Shown: one piece after another, positions 27,401-36,386 of the stretch | Position numbering within the stretch: the stretch's first letter is position 1 | Layout: each line of letters opens with the position of its first letter | Assembly: GCF_002858865.1 (NCBI RefSeq) | Contig: NZ_PJRR01000005.1 | Span: forward strand, 1 to 64,000 | Source: Caulobacter vibrioides | GTDB lineage: Bacteria > Pseudomonadota > Alphaproteobacteria > Caulobacterales > Caulobacteraceae | Length of the DNA: 64,000 nucleotides | Reading direction: 5' to 3' | The notes under the pieces: generated by a model | Databases searched by the model: none | What the model was told of the DNA's origin: nothing | The model's input: the letters and a program-made list of their open reading frames with translations, nothing else | Translations under genes and position numbers: made by a program

Positions 27401-28025
27401 GCTTGGCCAGGCCCGACAGAGCCGTGGTCTCGATCGCTTCCAGCAGGCGCTCGTTGGTCAGACCCGGCGTCGTCGGCGTCCACTTGGTCAGCCAGATCAG
27501 CATGCCGACCAGAAGCTGCACCACCAGCCGCGGCTCGCAGGTCGCGATGGTGCCGTCGGCCATGCCCTCCTCGAGGAACCGCTCCAATCGCTTGGCCAAG
27601 CGTACGGTCCAGGTGTCGATCGCGCGCTGCTGCGCCGTGTCCAGATAGGAATGGTCGCCGAAATAAAGCTGCGGGCCGTTGACGACCCCGTCCTCCAGCA
27701 CGGCGCGCAGGAACCGGCGCAGCTTGCACAGCCCCGTCCCGCCCCCCGCCTCGACGGCGATCAGGATGGCCTCGAAACGCTCGAGCGAGCGCTGGTGGCC
27801 GGCATAGGCGAGCGCCTGCTTGTTCGGGAAGTAGTAGTAGAGCGCCGCATCGCGCAGATCGATCGCCGCGGCGATCTCGGTCATGGTGGCCGCCGCGAAA
27901 CCCTTGGTGTTGATGATCTTGATGGCCGCGCGCAGGATCTCCTCGCGCTTCTTCATCGACTTCTGGCTCTGCGCCAGCGGCCTGACCTCGTCGGTCAGGA
28001 GGCCAGGGTCTCCGCCCTTCGACAA
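27393..28025 (-). CDS. TetR-family transcriptional regulator
   Basis: A 210-residue TetR-type repressor. The N-terminal DNA-binding domain (about 24-72) reads [19 protein letters not shown], then [20 protein letters not shown] as the helix-turn-helix and PNKQALAYA. The C-terminal helical part (about 75-210) would bind ligand and dimerise. I chose the TTG at 28025 because it follows GGAGGAG with ideal spacing; an ATG at 27956 would be shorter and poorly preceded. It is divergent from the receptor gene at 28387, with a perfect 20-bp palindrome between them, so it most likely represses the receptor and possibly itself. Confidence 0.88.
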   Translation of the reverse strand: MSKGGDPGLLTDEVRPLAQSQKSMKKREEILRAAIKIINTKGFAAATMTEIAAAIDLRDAALYYYFPNKQALAYAGHQRSLERFEAILIAVEAGGGTGLCKLRRFLRAVLEDGVVNGPQLYFGDHSYLDTAQQRAIDTWTVRLAKRLERFLEEGMADGTIATCEPRLVVQLLVGMLIWLTKWTPTTPGLTNERLLEAIETTALSGLAKPS

Positions 28026-28386
28026 CCGCGCTCTCCTCCGCGACGCCGCCGGTTCTGCGCCAGCTGAACATCGATATCCAACCTCCGCTGTAACGCGTCG
28101 GGGATCAATCCGATAAATTCTAACTTGCGTTAGAATATCGAGACCATGTTAAGTTCGTATCTGCAACGCGCGGGATGCAAGCTCGCGCGTGCTGGGGCGA
28201 TAACATGACGCAAAGCGTCCTCATCCACGGCCAAGCCAAGGCGACCGTCTTGAACGGTGCGCTCGGTTGGTCAGGATCGCCCTTCCCCAACGTCAACACG
28301 CCCACCCTTCCCCAAAAGAAACCCGCAGTTGCTCGAGGCGGGATGGGAAGCCGTGCGGCAGATAATAAAAAATCAGGGAGTATCTC
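28026..28386. other. 361-bp divergent promoter region between TetR and receptor genes
   Basis: No gene is seen. It holds the perfect palindrome at 28117-28136, near the TetR start (91 bp), and a 250-bp leader in front of the receptor gene that includes a GC-rich hairpin around 28167-28190 (GCGCGGGATGCAAGCTCGCGC). The receptor ribosome binding site is the GGGAG just before 28387. Confidence 0.6.
28117..28136. promoter_or_regulatory. Perfect palindromic operator for the TetR regulator
   Basis: ATTCTAAC-TTGC-GTTAGAAT is a perfect 8-bp inverted repeat with a 4-bp spacer, midway in size between the classic TetR and QacR operators. It is the only strong dyad in the intergenic region between the divergent TetR and receptor genes, which is the standard position for autoregulated TetR systems. 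Confidence 0.75.
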
Positions 28387-30882
28387 ATGAGAAACGTCCA
28401 CCTGCTGGGGGTGTCGGCCCTGGCGCTCGCCATCGCTTCGCCCGCCCTGGCCCAGAGCCAGTCCACGCCCGATAACTCCGTCGCCGAAATCGTCGTCACC
28501 GCCACCAAGCGGGAACAGACGCTGCAGGACGTGCCGATCTCGGTCGCCGTCACCGGTCAACAGACGATCGAACGCGCCCAGGTGCGCGACCTGATCGACC
28601 TGCAGTCGGTGGTTCCGTCGCTGAAGGTCTCGCAGTTCAACGCCACCGGCCAGACGAACTTCGTGATCCGCGGCTTCGGCAACGGCAACGGCAACGACGG
28701 CATCGAAAGCTCGGTGGGCGTGTTCATCGACGGCGTCTATCGCTCGCGCTCGGCCGCGGCCCTGGACGACCTGCCGGAAGTGGAACGCATCGAAGTGCTG
28801 CGCGGCCCGCAGTCGACCCTGTTCGGCAAGAACGTGTCGGCCGGCGCCATCAGCATCGTCACCAAGAAGCCGCAGTACGATTTCGGCGGCAAGATCGAGG
28901 GCACCTACGGCAACTTCAACGCCCAGCAGCTGCGGGGCACGATCACCGGTCCGCTGAGCGACACCGTCGCCGTGCGCGTCTCGGGCAGCTACAACAAGCG
29001 CGATGGCCTGTTCACCAACCTGACCACCGGCAGCGACGTCAACAACCGTAACCGCTGGTCGGTGCGCGGCGACCTGCTGATCGAGCCCACCGACAAGCTG
29101 TCGATGCGCTTCATCGCCGACTACAACGAGATCTCCGAGCGCTGCTGCGGCGTCAGCTCGATCCTCAACGGCCCCGCCACCCTGGCCATCGGCGGCGTTC
29201 TGCGTAAGCCGATCAGCGACACGACCAAGGTCTTCGAGCGCAACGTGATCTTCAACACCGACCCGCAGAACGACCTGTCGGGCCGCGGCTTCTCGGGTCA
29301 GATCGACTATGATCTGAGCTTCGCCAAGCTGACCGCGATCACGGCCTATCGCAAACAGAAGAACGCGTCGTTCCAGGACATCGACTTCACCGGCGCCGAC
29401 ATCTCCAACAACCGCACCGCCAACGAGATCAAGACGTTCACCCAGGAAATCCGCCTGGCTTCGAGCAGCGAAGGTCCGTTCAACTGGCTGGTCGGCGGCT
29501 TCTTCCAGGACGAGCGCCTGGATACCGGCCGCACCGTCAGCTACGGCACCGACATCCGCGCCTATGCCGACGTCCTGTCCGGCGCGGTTCCGGCCACCCT
29601 GCTCGGCGCCCTGCCCGCGACGCTGCGCCCGGCCCTGACCGGTCGTTCGAACCTCTACGCGATCGAGTTCCTGCAAAGCCTCGTGACGCCGTCGATCCGT
29701 CCGGGCGCCACCTACTTCCAGGCCGGCCAAGGCATCGACGACTACTACAAGATGAACCAGCGCTCGGTGTCGCTGTTCAGCCAGTTCGACTATGAGGTCA
29801 CCGAAAACCTGACCCTGACGGGCGGTCTGGCCTATCTGAAGGACAGCAAGAAGGCCAAGTCGTTCGTCACCCTGCGTGACCCCTTCTCGTCGCTGGACCT
29901 CGGCGCGGTGCCGCAGTTCACGGCTCTGGGCCTGCCGGGCAACATCTACAGCGCTCTGGGCGCGCTGCAGTTCTTCTACGGCAACACCACCAACCATGCT
30001 CCGGTGAACTATCCGAACGCCACCGAGTCGGGTCAGCTGAAGGGTGACAAGATCACCTACGCCGTCCGCGCGGCCTACGACTTCGGCGCCGTCAACGCCT
30101 ATGTCAGCTACTCCACGGGCTGGAAGGCCGGCGCCTACAACCTGTCGTCGGACAGCCGTCCGCCGAACGCCAACGGCGTCGGCCGCAGCGCCAACCCCGA
30201 AGACGTCGACGTTCTGGAAGCCGGCGTGAAGGCCAACTTCCCGGGCGGCTACGCCAACCTCGCGGTGTTCAAGCAGTCGATCAAGGGCTTCCAGTCCAAC
30301 GCCTTCACGGGCCTGGGCTATAGCCTGGTCAACGCCGGTGAGGAGTCGGTTCGCGGCTTCGAAATCGACAGCGCCTGGCGCCCGACCGGCTGGTTGAACC
30401 TGACGGCCGCGGTCACCTACCTCGACCCGAAGTATGACAGCTTCACCGGCGCGGCCTGCGTGAACTACGACACCGTGCGCTGCCCGGTCAATCCGACCAC
30501 CGGCCGCCGTCCGAACTTCCGCGACCTGACGGGCGATGCTCCGGCCGGTATCCCGAAGTGGACGTTCTCGACCTCGGCGACCGTCAACCACTCGTTCGGC
30601 GACTACGAGGCCTATGCGCGCGTCGAGTATGACTACACCAGCAAGACGCAGCTGACCGAAACCACCCCGCCGAACCTCTCCACCTGGGGTCAGAACCTGG
30701 TCAACGCCAGCGTCGGCGTGACCAACACCGCCAAGGAGCTGGAAGTCATGTTGTGGGCGCGCAACCTGACCAACGACGATGGTCTGATCTCGACCTTCCC
30801 GACCGTGGCTCAGGACGGCAGCTACAGCGGCTATCCGAACGCCCCGCGCACCTACGGCGTGACGGTCCGCAAGTCCTTCTAA
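28387..30882 (+). CDS. TonB-dependent receptor under TetR control
   Basis: An 831-residue outer-membrane receptor. It has a signal peptide (residues 1-22, ending SPALA-QS), TonB box EIVVTATKREQTLQDVPIS, a plug (about 45-160: LQSVVPSLKVSQFN, NFVIRGFGNG, SVGVFIDGVYRSRSAAALDD, IEVLRGPQSTLFGKNVSAGA), and a barrel ending TVRKSF with C-terminal Phe. The TKREQTLQDVPISVAV form is the sphingomonad/Caulobacter type often linked to uptake of aromatic, terpenoid or other hydrophobic compounds. A ribosome binding site (GGGAG) precedes the ATG, and a rho-independent terminator follows the gene. Control by the divergent TetR is inferred from the shared palindrome. Confidence 0.92.
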   Translation: MRNVHLLGVSALALAIASPALAQSQSTPDNSVAEIVVTATKREQTLQDVPISVAVTGQQTIERAQVRDLIDLQSVVPSLKVSQFNATGQTNFVIRGFGNGNGNDGIESSVGVFIDGVYRSRSAAALDDLPEVERIEVLRGPQSTLFGKNVSAGAISIVTKKPQYDFGGKIEGTYGNFNAQQLRGTITGPLSDTVAVRVSGSYNKRDGLFTNLTTGSDVNNRNRWSVRGDLLIEPTDKLSMRFIADYNEISERCCGVSSILNGPATLAIGGVLRKPISDTTKVFERNVIFNTDPQNDLSGRGFSGQIDYDLSFAKLTAITAYRKQKNASFQDIDFTGADISNNRTANEIKTFTQEIRLASSSEGPFNWLVGGFFQDERLDTGRTVSYGTDIRAYADVLSGAVPATLLGALPATLRPALTGRSNLYAIEFLQSLVTPSIRPGATYFQAGQGIDDYYKMNQRSVSLFSQFDYEVTENLTLTGGLAYLKDSKKAKSFVTLRDPFSSLDLGAVPQFTALGLPGNIYSALGALQFFYGNTTNHAPVNYPNATESGQLKGDKITYAVRAAYDFGAVNAYVSYSTGWKAGAYNLSSDSRPPNANGVGRSANPEDVDVLEAGVKANFPGGYANLAVFKQSIKGFQSNAFTGLGYSLVNAGEESVRGFEIDSAWRPTGWLNLTAAVTYLDPKYDSFTGAACVNYDTVRCPVNPTTGRRPNFRDLTGDAPAGIPKWTFSTSATVNHSFGDYEAYARVEYDYTSKTQLTETTPPNLSTWGQNLVNASVGVTNTAKELEVMLWARNLTNDDGLISTFPTVAQDGSYSGYPNAPRTYGVTVRKSF

Positions 30883-30905
30883 GGTCTCGCGACAAGCCAG
30901 AGACG

Positions 30906-30942
30906 AGCGGCCCGATCACACGATCGGGCCGCTTTTCTTTTG
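30906..30942 (+). terminator. Rho-independent terminator of the receptor gene
   Basis: AGCGGCCCGATC (30906-30917) pairs perfectly with GATCGGGCCGCT (30922-30933) around ACAC, followed by TTTTCTTTTG. It begins 24 bp after the receptor stop. Confidence 0.9.
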
Positions 30943-31444
30943 TCCCCAGCCTCAGCGTGATCCCCACACCACCGCACCAGCTTGAGGGCGTCGACGTGGC
31001 GCGCGATCCGGAGTCGGATCGACCTGATGGTCGGCGCCTCGTCGGCCGCTATTCGCAGCCGCGCCGCGTTCATGATCGACATCGACGGGTGGAGCGAAAC
31101 CCCTCCCGCCGCGATTGCGACACCGGTTTCCGTCGCTTGAGGGCGCAGATGCCCAAAAGAGCGGCGCCTGCGCCGGTTTGTCGCAGTCCTGTGACAGTAC
31201 GGAGCGTTGCTATGCGGCCTGACTCGTTGGATGTGTCGCCTACTCGGCGCACCCCACCGCGTCCGACACCTTTATGTGGAACCGGCTGACGACATCCCTC
31301 GGATCGGGTCAGCCGGTTCTCTTTCCGGCCCACGCCATCGCGTCTCCAGGCCAAAGGTGCGGCTTGGATATTCGTTCAGCGTCCTGTCTGTCTTTCCTTC
31401 ACCCTTGACCCGCCCGTTCGAACCCGAGCACATAAGCCGCGATC
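30943..31444. other. Intergenic region with a second terminator-like hairpin; no clear gene
   Basis: About 500 bp without a convincing coding region. A second hairpin (31280-31318) ends a stretch that begins after the receptor terminator, so a short independent transcript is possible. No ribosome binding site with a sensible ORF was found. Confidence 0.45.
31280..31323 (+). terminator. Terminator-like hairpin
   Basis: AACCGGCTGAC (31280-31290) pairs perfectly with GTCAGCCGGTT (31308-31318), followed by CTCTTT. It stands about 340 bp beyond the receptor terminator, so it either backs it up or ends a separate short transcript. Confidence 0.6.
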
Positions 31445-31579
31445 ATGCTTCCCACCGATTTCGCGCAAAGCTTTGACCTCAACGGCTTCCTGATGCGGCG
31501 CCTGCTGCCGGTGGCGCTGACGCTGTATCTGTGGATGGGACTGGTCAACGCGTTGCGGCTGACGCATCTGCCCCTCTGA
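31445..31579 (+). CDS. Possible 44-residue membrane microprotein
   Basis: The ORF encodes MLPTDFAQSFDLNGFLMRRL followed by a hydrophobic helix (LPVALTLYLWMGLVNALRL). Its stop is directly adjacent to the stop of the convergent GH43 gene (31580). The single membrane segment with a basic residue pair before it is protein-like, but there is no clear ribosome binding site and no family is recognised. Confidence 0.35.
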   Translation: MLPTDFAQSFDLNGFLMRRLLPVALTLYLWMGLVNALRLTHLPL

Positions 31580-33220
31580 TCAGGCGGGCCATTGCGCGAC
31601 ATAGTCGCGCTCCTGATAGTCGAACCAATCGAAATCCGCCGCCGTGGCCATGCCCGACATGTCCTGGCACGCCATGCCCACGAAAGCGCCCGTGAAGTTG
31701 GGCGCGCCCGGCGCGGTGGCCTCGTCGGAGAGGATCGAGGCGTCAAACACCTCGGGCAGCCAGCGCCAGTCGCCGCCCGCCTGCCTGAAACCAAAGCGCA
31801 GTCGCTCGAAATCGACCTCGACGCGCAGGTCGACCGGCCCCGCCCCCAACGGGATCGGCGCCGTGAAGCTGTCGCCTTGGGGGCTGTCGGGGGTGCAGGT
31901 CATGACCCGCAGATGCTTGCCCGCCTCATCGTCGTGGGTGACGTGCAGATAGTGCAGCTTGGAGCCGTTGTAGTAGCAGACCAGGCCCGCCGCCTGCTGG
32001 AAATGGGCGGGCTCGAAGTCCAGACGCGTCGCCGCCGAATAGCAGTGCGCCTGCTGGCGCCGCGCCACCAGCGCCTGGGTAAAGACGCTGCCCAGGCTCT
32101 CGCGCCCATAGAGGCGCAGGAAGCCGGGCCGCGCGGTCAGGCTGAAGATCGTCTCGGGATACGGGGTCCGCAGCCACTGGAAATCGACCGGCAGCATGGT
32201 CCCGTCGAAGTCCTCTCGAACCGGCGTGGTCGGCCAGGGTTGATCGACCAAGCCCGCGCCCGGCGTTTCCAGCGTGGGATCTCCAGAACCGTCCAGCGTG
32301 CGCGGCCAGCCGTCCGCGCCCCAGGTCAGCTTCTGGATGGCCGTCTCGCGACCCAGCACGCAGCGCCCGCGCCCCGGCAGCGGACGCCCGCACAGATAGG
32401 CGATGTAGGTCTCGCCGTCGGCGGTTTCGAAAAGATCCCCGTGGCCGGCGCGTTGCAGCGGTGCGTGCGGGCGATCGCGCGCGGTGACGATGTAGGTGTC
32501 GGGGTGCAGCTCATACGGCCCGTCGATGGCGCGCGACCGCGCCAGCGTCGCCGCGTGCCCCCAGCCCGTGCCGCCCTCGGCGGTGAGCAGATAGTACCAG
32601 CCGTCGCGCTTGTAGAGATGCGGCGCTTCGGTCAGGCCGATCGGCGTGCCCGCGAAGATCACCTTGCGCTCGCCCACCAGCCGCTGCTCGGCGACCGAGA
32701 ACGCCTGAAGGACGATGCCGGCGAACCGGTTGCGGCCCGGCCGGTGATCCCAGAACTGGTTGACCAGCCACTTGCGGCCATCGTCATCGTGGAAGAGCGA
32801 CGGATCAAAGCCCGAGCTGTTCAGGTGGATGGGGTCGGACCACTCGCCGTCTATGGTCTCGCAGGTGACGAGATAGTTGTGGAAGTCGCGCAGCGACGCG
32901 CCCGAGGCCCCGCCGACCGTGGTCCGGCCATAGCGCTTCACGTCGGTGAAAATCAGCCAGAACCGGCCGTCGGCGTGGGTCAGGCACGGGGCCCAGACCC
33001 CGCAGCCGTCCGGGTCGCCCATCATGTTCAGCTGGCTGGGTCGCCGCAGCGGCCGACCGATCAGACGCCAGTTCCGCAGATCGCGCGAGTGGTGGATCTG
33101 CACGCCTGGGAACCACTCAAACGTCGAGGTGGCGATATAGTAGTCCTCGCCGACCCGCACGATCGAAGGATCGGGATTGAAGCCCCGCAGGATGGGGTTG
33201 CGGATCAGGTCGTTGCTCAT
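31580..33220 (-). CDS. Glycoside hydrolase family 43 (beta-xylosidase / arabinofuranosidase type)
   Basis: A 546-residue GH43 enzyme without a signal peptide, so probably cytoplasmic. It cleaves beta-xylosides and/or alpha-L-arabinofuranosides by inversion. The five-bladed propeller carries the catalytic triad: Asp17 (FNPDPS) as base, Asp139 (FDPSLFHDDDG) as pKa modulator and Glu198 (LTEAPHLYK) as acid. The C-terminal half (about 335-540) is the usual beta-sandwich (FDGTMLPVDFQWLRTPYPET, AAGLVCYYNGSKLHYL). The ATG at 33220 overlaps the transporter stop in ATGA, so the two are co-translated. The exact substrate is not fixed by sequence. Confidence 0.92.
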   Translation of the reverse strand: MSNDLIRNPILRGFNPDPSIVRVGEDYYIATSTFEWFPGVQIHHSRDLRNWRLIGRPLRRPSQLNMMGDPDGCGVWAPCLTHADGRFWLIFTDVKRYGRTTVGGASGASLRDFHNYLVTCETIDGEWSDPIHLNSSGFDPSLFHDDDGRKWLVNQFWDHRPGRNRFAGIVLQAFSVAEQRLVGERKVIFAGTPIGLTEAPHLYKRDGWYYLLTAEGGTGWGHAATLARSRAIDGPYELHPDTYIVTARDRPHAPLQRAGHGDLFETADGETYIAYLCGRPLPGRGRCVLGRETAIQKLTWGADGWPRTLDGSGDPTLETPGAGLVDQPWPTTPVREDFDGTMLPVDFQWLRTPYPETIFSLTARPGFLRLYGRESLGSVFTQALVARRQQAHCYSAATRLDFEPAHFQQAAGLVCYYNGSKLHYLHVTHDDEAGKHLRVMTCTPDSPQGDSFTAPIPLGAGPVDLRVEVDFERLRFGFRQAGGDWRWLPEVFDASILSDEATAPGAPNFTGAFVGMACQDMSGMATAADFDWFDYQERDYVAQWPA

Positions 33221-34479
33221 GCGGCGGCCTTGGCGCGGGCGGCGGGGTCCTTGACCAGGGTCCACAGCAGGATGGCGCCCAGGATGTCCAGCACGCCCAG
33301 CGCGATAAAGAACGGGTCGTAGCCGACCTTGGCCACCAGCCCGCCGATCAGCAGCGAGAACAGCAAAAGGCCAAGATTGCCCATCATGCCCGCCAGCCCG
33401 GCCACGGTGGCGACCTCGTTACGCCGGAACAGGTCCGAGGCCATGGTGATCACCGTCACCGACAGCGTCTGGTGGGCGAAGCCGCCCAGGCACAAGAGCG
33501 CGATGGCGGCGTAGGCGCTCTCGACCTTGCCGACGAACATCATGCCCGTCATCAGCACCGCCCCCAGGGTGAAGGCGATGCGGCGGGCGTTGATCAGCGT
33601 CACACCGCGCTTTTGCAGGAAGAGCGCGATCACCGGCCCGGCCATGCAGCCCAGGTCCGCGGCCACAAACGGCATCCAGGCGAAGAGCGCGATCTGCTTG
33701 AGATCAAAGCCGCGCGTCTGTGACAGATAGAGCGGCACCCAGAAGGCCAGGGTGCCCCAGGTCGGGTCGGCCAGAAAGCGCGGCAGGGCGATGCCCCAGA
33801 ACTGTCCCTGCTTGAGGATCGACAGGACCGAGGGACGCGCCGCGACGGCCTCCAGATGGGCCTCCTGCCCCGCCGCGATCACCGCTCGCTCCGCGTCCGT
33901 CATCGAAGGATGCTGTTCGGGTGAGCGATAGAAGGCGAGCCACAGGACGACCCAGACCAGACCCATGACCCCGGTCAGCACGAAGGCCGCGCGCCAGTTC
34001 CAGACCAGGACCGCCCAGACCACCAGGGGCGGGGCCAGGACCGAGCCGATCGAGGCGCCGATGTTGAACACGCCGCCGGCGAAGCCGCGCTCCTTGGCCG
34101 GAAACCAGATTGCGACGGTCTTCATCCCCGCCGGCTGGGCCGAGCCCTCGGCCAGGCCCAGGAACCCGCGCAACACCGCAAAGCCCTGCCAGCTGTTGGC
34201 CAGGCCGTGGGCCATGGCGATCAAGGACCAGGCGACGGCGAAGACCGCGAAGCCGGTGCGCAGGCCCAGGGTGTCGAGGACATAGCCGCAGATGGGCTGC
34301 AGCATGATCCCCAGCTGGAAGGCGCTGGTGATCCAGGAGTACTCGGTCACCGAGATGCCGAGCTCCTTCAGCAGGGTCGGCGCCGCCACGCCCATGGTCG
34401 AGCGCGTCAGATAGTTGATGACCGCGCCCAGCGTCACCAGGCCGATGATCCACCAGCGCAGGGCTTTCAACTTCGGCAT
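33217..34479 (-). CDS. MFS transporter, anion:cation symporter (ExuT-like)
   Basis: A 420-residue inner-membrane protein with 12 predicted segments, of the ACS family that includes hexuronate and galactonate carriers. Marks: WWIIGLVTLGAVINYLTRST in TM1 and its loop, LGISVTEYSWITSAFQLGIM, RGFLGLAEGSAQPAGMKTVA in TM4, IWFPAKERGFAGGVFN, and FRRNEVATVAGLAGMMGNLG. It likely imports an oligo- or monosaccharide or sugar acid for the co-translated GH43. The ATG at 34479 follows GGGGGAG; an upstream extension to 34533 lacks membrane or homology support. Tandem GntR-type dyads lie 57-88 bp upstream. Confidence 0.88.
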   Translation of the reverse strand: MPKLKALRWWIIGLVTLGAVINYLTRSTMGVAAPTLLKELGISVTEYSWITSAFQLGIMLQPICGYVLDTLGLRTGFAVFAVAWSLIAMAHGLANSWQGFAVLRGFLGLAEGSAQPAGMKTVAIWFPAKERGFAGGVFNIGASIGSVLAPPLVVWAVLVWNWRAAFVLTGVMGLVWVVLWLAFYRSPEQHPSMTDAERAVIAAGQEAHLEAVAARPSVLSILKQGQFWGIALPRFLADPTWGTLAFWVPLYLSQTRGFDLKQIALFAWMPFVAADLGCMAGPVIALFLQKRGVTLINARRIAFTLGAVLMTGMMFVGKVESAYAAIALLCLGGFAHQTLSVTVITMASDLFRRNEVATVAGLAGMMGNLGLLLFSLLIGGLVAKVGYDPFFIALGVLDILGAILLWTLVKDPAARAKAAA

Positions 34480-34515
34480 GGCGGCTCCCCCGGGCGAGCC
34501 TTCAGGGGCTCTTTC

Positions 34516-34529
34516 TGGTACCGCTACCG
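34516..34529. promoter_or_regulatory. LacI-operator-like dyad upstream of the MFS-GH43 operon
   Basis: TGGTACCGCTACCG matches a CG-centred dyad in 10 of 14 positions. It lies 37 bp upstream of the transporter start and just beside the GntR-type repeats, so a second layer of sugar control is possible. Weak evidence. Confidence 0.3.
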
Positions 34530-34535
34530 CCAAAG

Positions 34536-34567
34536 AGGTCAGACGTCCACCATCTAAGGTCAGACCT
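34536..34567. promoter_or_regulatory. Tandem GntR (FadR-type) operator-like sites
   Basis: AGGTCAGACGT (34536-34546, near-palindrome) and AGGTCAGACCT (34557-34567, perfect 11-bp palindrome centred on A) repeat the core AGGTCAGAC exactly 21 bp apart, two helical turns. The GGTCNGACC layout is the usual FadR/UxuR-type site. A FadR-type GntR gene is encoded 0.7 kb away. Confidence 0.65.
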
Positions 34568-34753
34568 AGACTTCAGTCTTAGTCGCCGCCGGATCGACCT
34601 TAGCGACGGATTGGGCGACCCGGCCGCGCCCTGCCCAACACGGACCAGCCATCATCAGCCCCGGGCGCCCCCGCTTCGAGCGCGCAAATTCCTGTGGCTG
34701 CAAAGCCTCGCCTGGGTCACTCTCCAGCAACGCGACGCGATGGAGGAAGCGGC

Positions 34754-35143
34754 ATGATCGGTTACACCCTGGTGGGCAGCAACGACCTGGACAAGGCCAA
34801 GGCGTTCTACGACGACCTGTTCGCCGCGATCGGGGTCAAGCGCCTGATGGAGTTTCCGACCGGCGGCTGCGCCTGGGGCGCCGATTGGACCAAGCCGATG
34901 TTCGGCGTGGGCAAGCCCTACAATGGCGAAGCGGCCACCTTCGGCAACGGCACGATGATCGCCCTGGTGGTCGACGAGCGCGCCAAGGTCGATGCGCTTT
35001 ACGAGAAGGCCATCAGCCTGGGCGCCCAGTGCGAAGGCGCCCCAGGCGTGCGCGGCGATGACGGTCCCCAGGCCTTCTACGCGGCCTATTTCCGCGACCT
35101 CGACGGCAACAAGCTGTGCGCATTCCGGGTAGGTCCGGCCTGA
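34754..35143 (+). CDS. VOC (glyoxalase/bleomycin-resistance fold) protein
   Basis: A 129-residue VOC-superfamily protein. It begins MIGYTLVGSNDLDKAKAFYD, the usual first beta-alpha-beta unit (here with Asn and Asp rather than His at the first metal position), and ends YFRDLDGNKLCAF, the typical second unit (RDPDGN-type). Family members bind a metal and act as lyases, dioxygenases or antibiotic-binding proteins; this one cannot be assigned. ATG at 34754 follows GAGGAAG. It lies between the divergent sugar operon and the GntR gene and may be transcribed with the latter. Confidence 0.8.
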   Translation: MIGYTLVGSNDLDKAKAFYDDLFAAIGVKRLMEFPTGGCAWGADWTKPMFGVGKPYNGEAATFGNGTMIALVVDERAKVDALYEKAISLGAQCEGAPGVRGDDGPQAFYAAYFRDLDGNKLCAFRVGPA

Positions 35144-35249
35144 TCCTGTGGCGGCCGGGCGTGAGCCGAGCGCGCCAACGGTGGCGCCGCGCCCGGTCAT
35201 ACAATAGGATTCGCGTGCGCCGACGTTGCGTTGGTGGGATCGCGGACAC

Positions 35250-36011
35250 ATGACGACATCGACGGCCGAAACAAAGAAACTCTACCAGCAGGTCGCAAAC
35301 GCCATCGCTGACGCCATTCGCGATGGAACCCACAAGCCCGGCCAGCGCCTGCCGTCGGAACGCGATCTGGCCGAAGACTTCAAGGTCAGTCGCCCCACCG
35401 TGCGCGAGGCGATGATCGCGCTCGAGATCCGCGGCCTGGTCGAGGCCCGCCACGGCTCGGGCGTCTATGTCACCGACGCGCCGCGTCCCGAGACCCCGGC
35501 GCCCGAGCTCGACATCGGCGCCTTCGAGCTGACCGAGGCCCGCCGCCTGATCGAGGGCGAGGTCGCCGCCCTGGCCGCCGCCACCATCACCGACCAGGAA
35601 CTGGCGGAGCTGACCGAGATCATGGACGAGATGGTCGTGGAGAACGACGCCAATGTGAAGGGCGAGCGCGCGGACCGCCGCTTCCACGTCACCATCGCTC
35701 GCGCCAGCCGCAACAGCGCCCTGGTCACCGTGGTCGAGAACCTCTGGGACCTGCGCTACAAGTCGCCCCTTTGCCGCGCCATGCTGGAGCGCGCTCGTCA
35801 GGTGGGCGTGCGCCCCCGGATCGACGACCACCAGGAAATCCTGCTGGCCCTCAAGGCGCGCGATCCCGCCGGCGCCCGCAACGCCATGCGCGAACACCTG
35901 GGCCGGGTGATCGACAACCTGCTGACCGCCACCGAGATCGACGCGCTCGAACGCGCCCGCAGCGAGGTGGCCGCGCGCCGGACTGAGTTGGCCAGGCGCT
36001 CGGCGATCTGA
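35250..36011 (+). CDS. GntR-family regulator, FadR subfamily
   Basis: A 253-residue GntR regulator. The winged helix (about 10-75) reads LYQQVANAIADAIRDGTHKP, then GQRLPSERDLAEDFKVSRPT and VREAMIALEIRGLVEARHGS. The helical FCD domain (about 85-230) carries D/H residues that often bind metal and a sugar acid (FHVTIARASRN, DDHQEILLALKARDPAGARN, MREHL). FadR-subfamily members next to ExuT-like transporters usually respond to uronates or aldonates. It probably controls the divergent MFS-GH43 operon through the AGGTCAGACCT sites. ATG at 35250 was chosen; GTG/TTG further up are possible. Confidence 0.87.
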   Translation: MTTSTAETKKLYQQVANAIADAIRDGTHKPGQRLPSERDLAEDFKVSRPTVREAMIALEIRGLVEARHGSGVYVTDAPRPETPAPELDIGAFELTEARRLIEGEVAALAAATITDQELAELTEIMDEMVVENDANVKGERADRRFHVTIARASRNSALVTVVENLWDLRYKSPLCRAMLERARQVGVRPRIDDHQEILLALKARDPAGARNAMREHLGRVIDNLLTATEIDALERARSEVAARRTELARRSAI

Positions 36012-36029
36012 GCCCTTCCGCCGCCGCCT

Positions 36030-36386
36030 CTATCCCGGCCGCCGCAGGATCTTGTCCATCGCCTTGCCCTTGGCCAGCTCGTCAATGAGCTTATCGAGGT
36101 AGCGGATCTCGCGCATCAGCGGCTCCTCGACCGCTTCGACGCGCACGCCGCACACGACACCCTTGATCTCGGACCTGGCCGGATTCAGCATCGGGGCCAC
36201 AGCGAAAAAGGTGGCGAAGTCAGACTTGGCGGCGATCTGAGCTTCAAGCTCGACGGCGCTGAAACCGGTTAGCCACAGCAGAATCTGGTCGACCTCGGCG
36301 CGGGTGCGGCCCTTGCGTTCGGCCTTGGCGACATAGAGCGGATAAACGCTGGCGAAGCTGGTCGTGTAGATGCGGTGCTGGGTCAC
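36030..36386 (-). CDS. DUF2200 family protein
   Basis: A 118-residue DUF2200 protein, matching throughout: [57 protein letters not shown], and the C-terminal [20 protein letters not shown]. The family is common in bacteria and has no known function. It is soluble and without a signal. The gene converges on the GntR gene (18 bp apart). Confidence 0.9.
   Translation of the reverse strand: MTQHRIYTTSFASVYPLYVAKAERKGRTRAEVDQILLWLTGFSAVELEAQIAAKSDFATFFAVAPMLNPARSEIKGVVCGVRVEAVEEPLMREIRYLDKLIDELAKGKAMDKILRRPG

Noticed and set aside
28120..30591. An 823-codon minus-strand frame opposite the TetR-controlled receptor
   Set aside because: Shadow of the receptor. It would also run through the receptor's promoter and operator.
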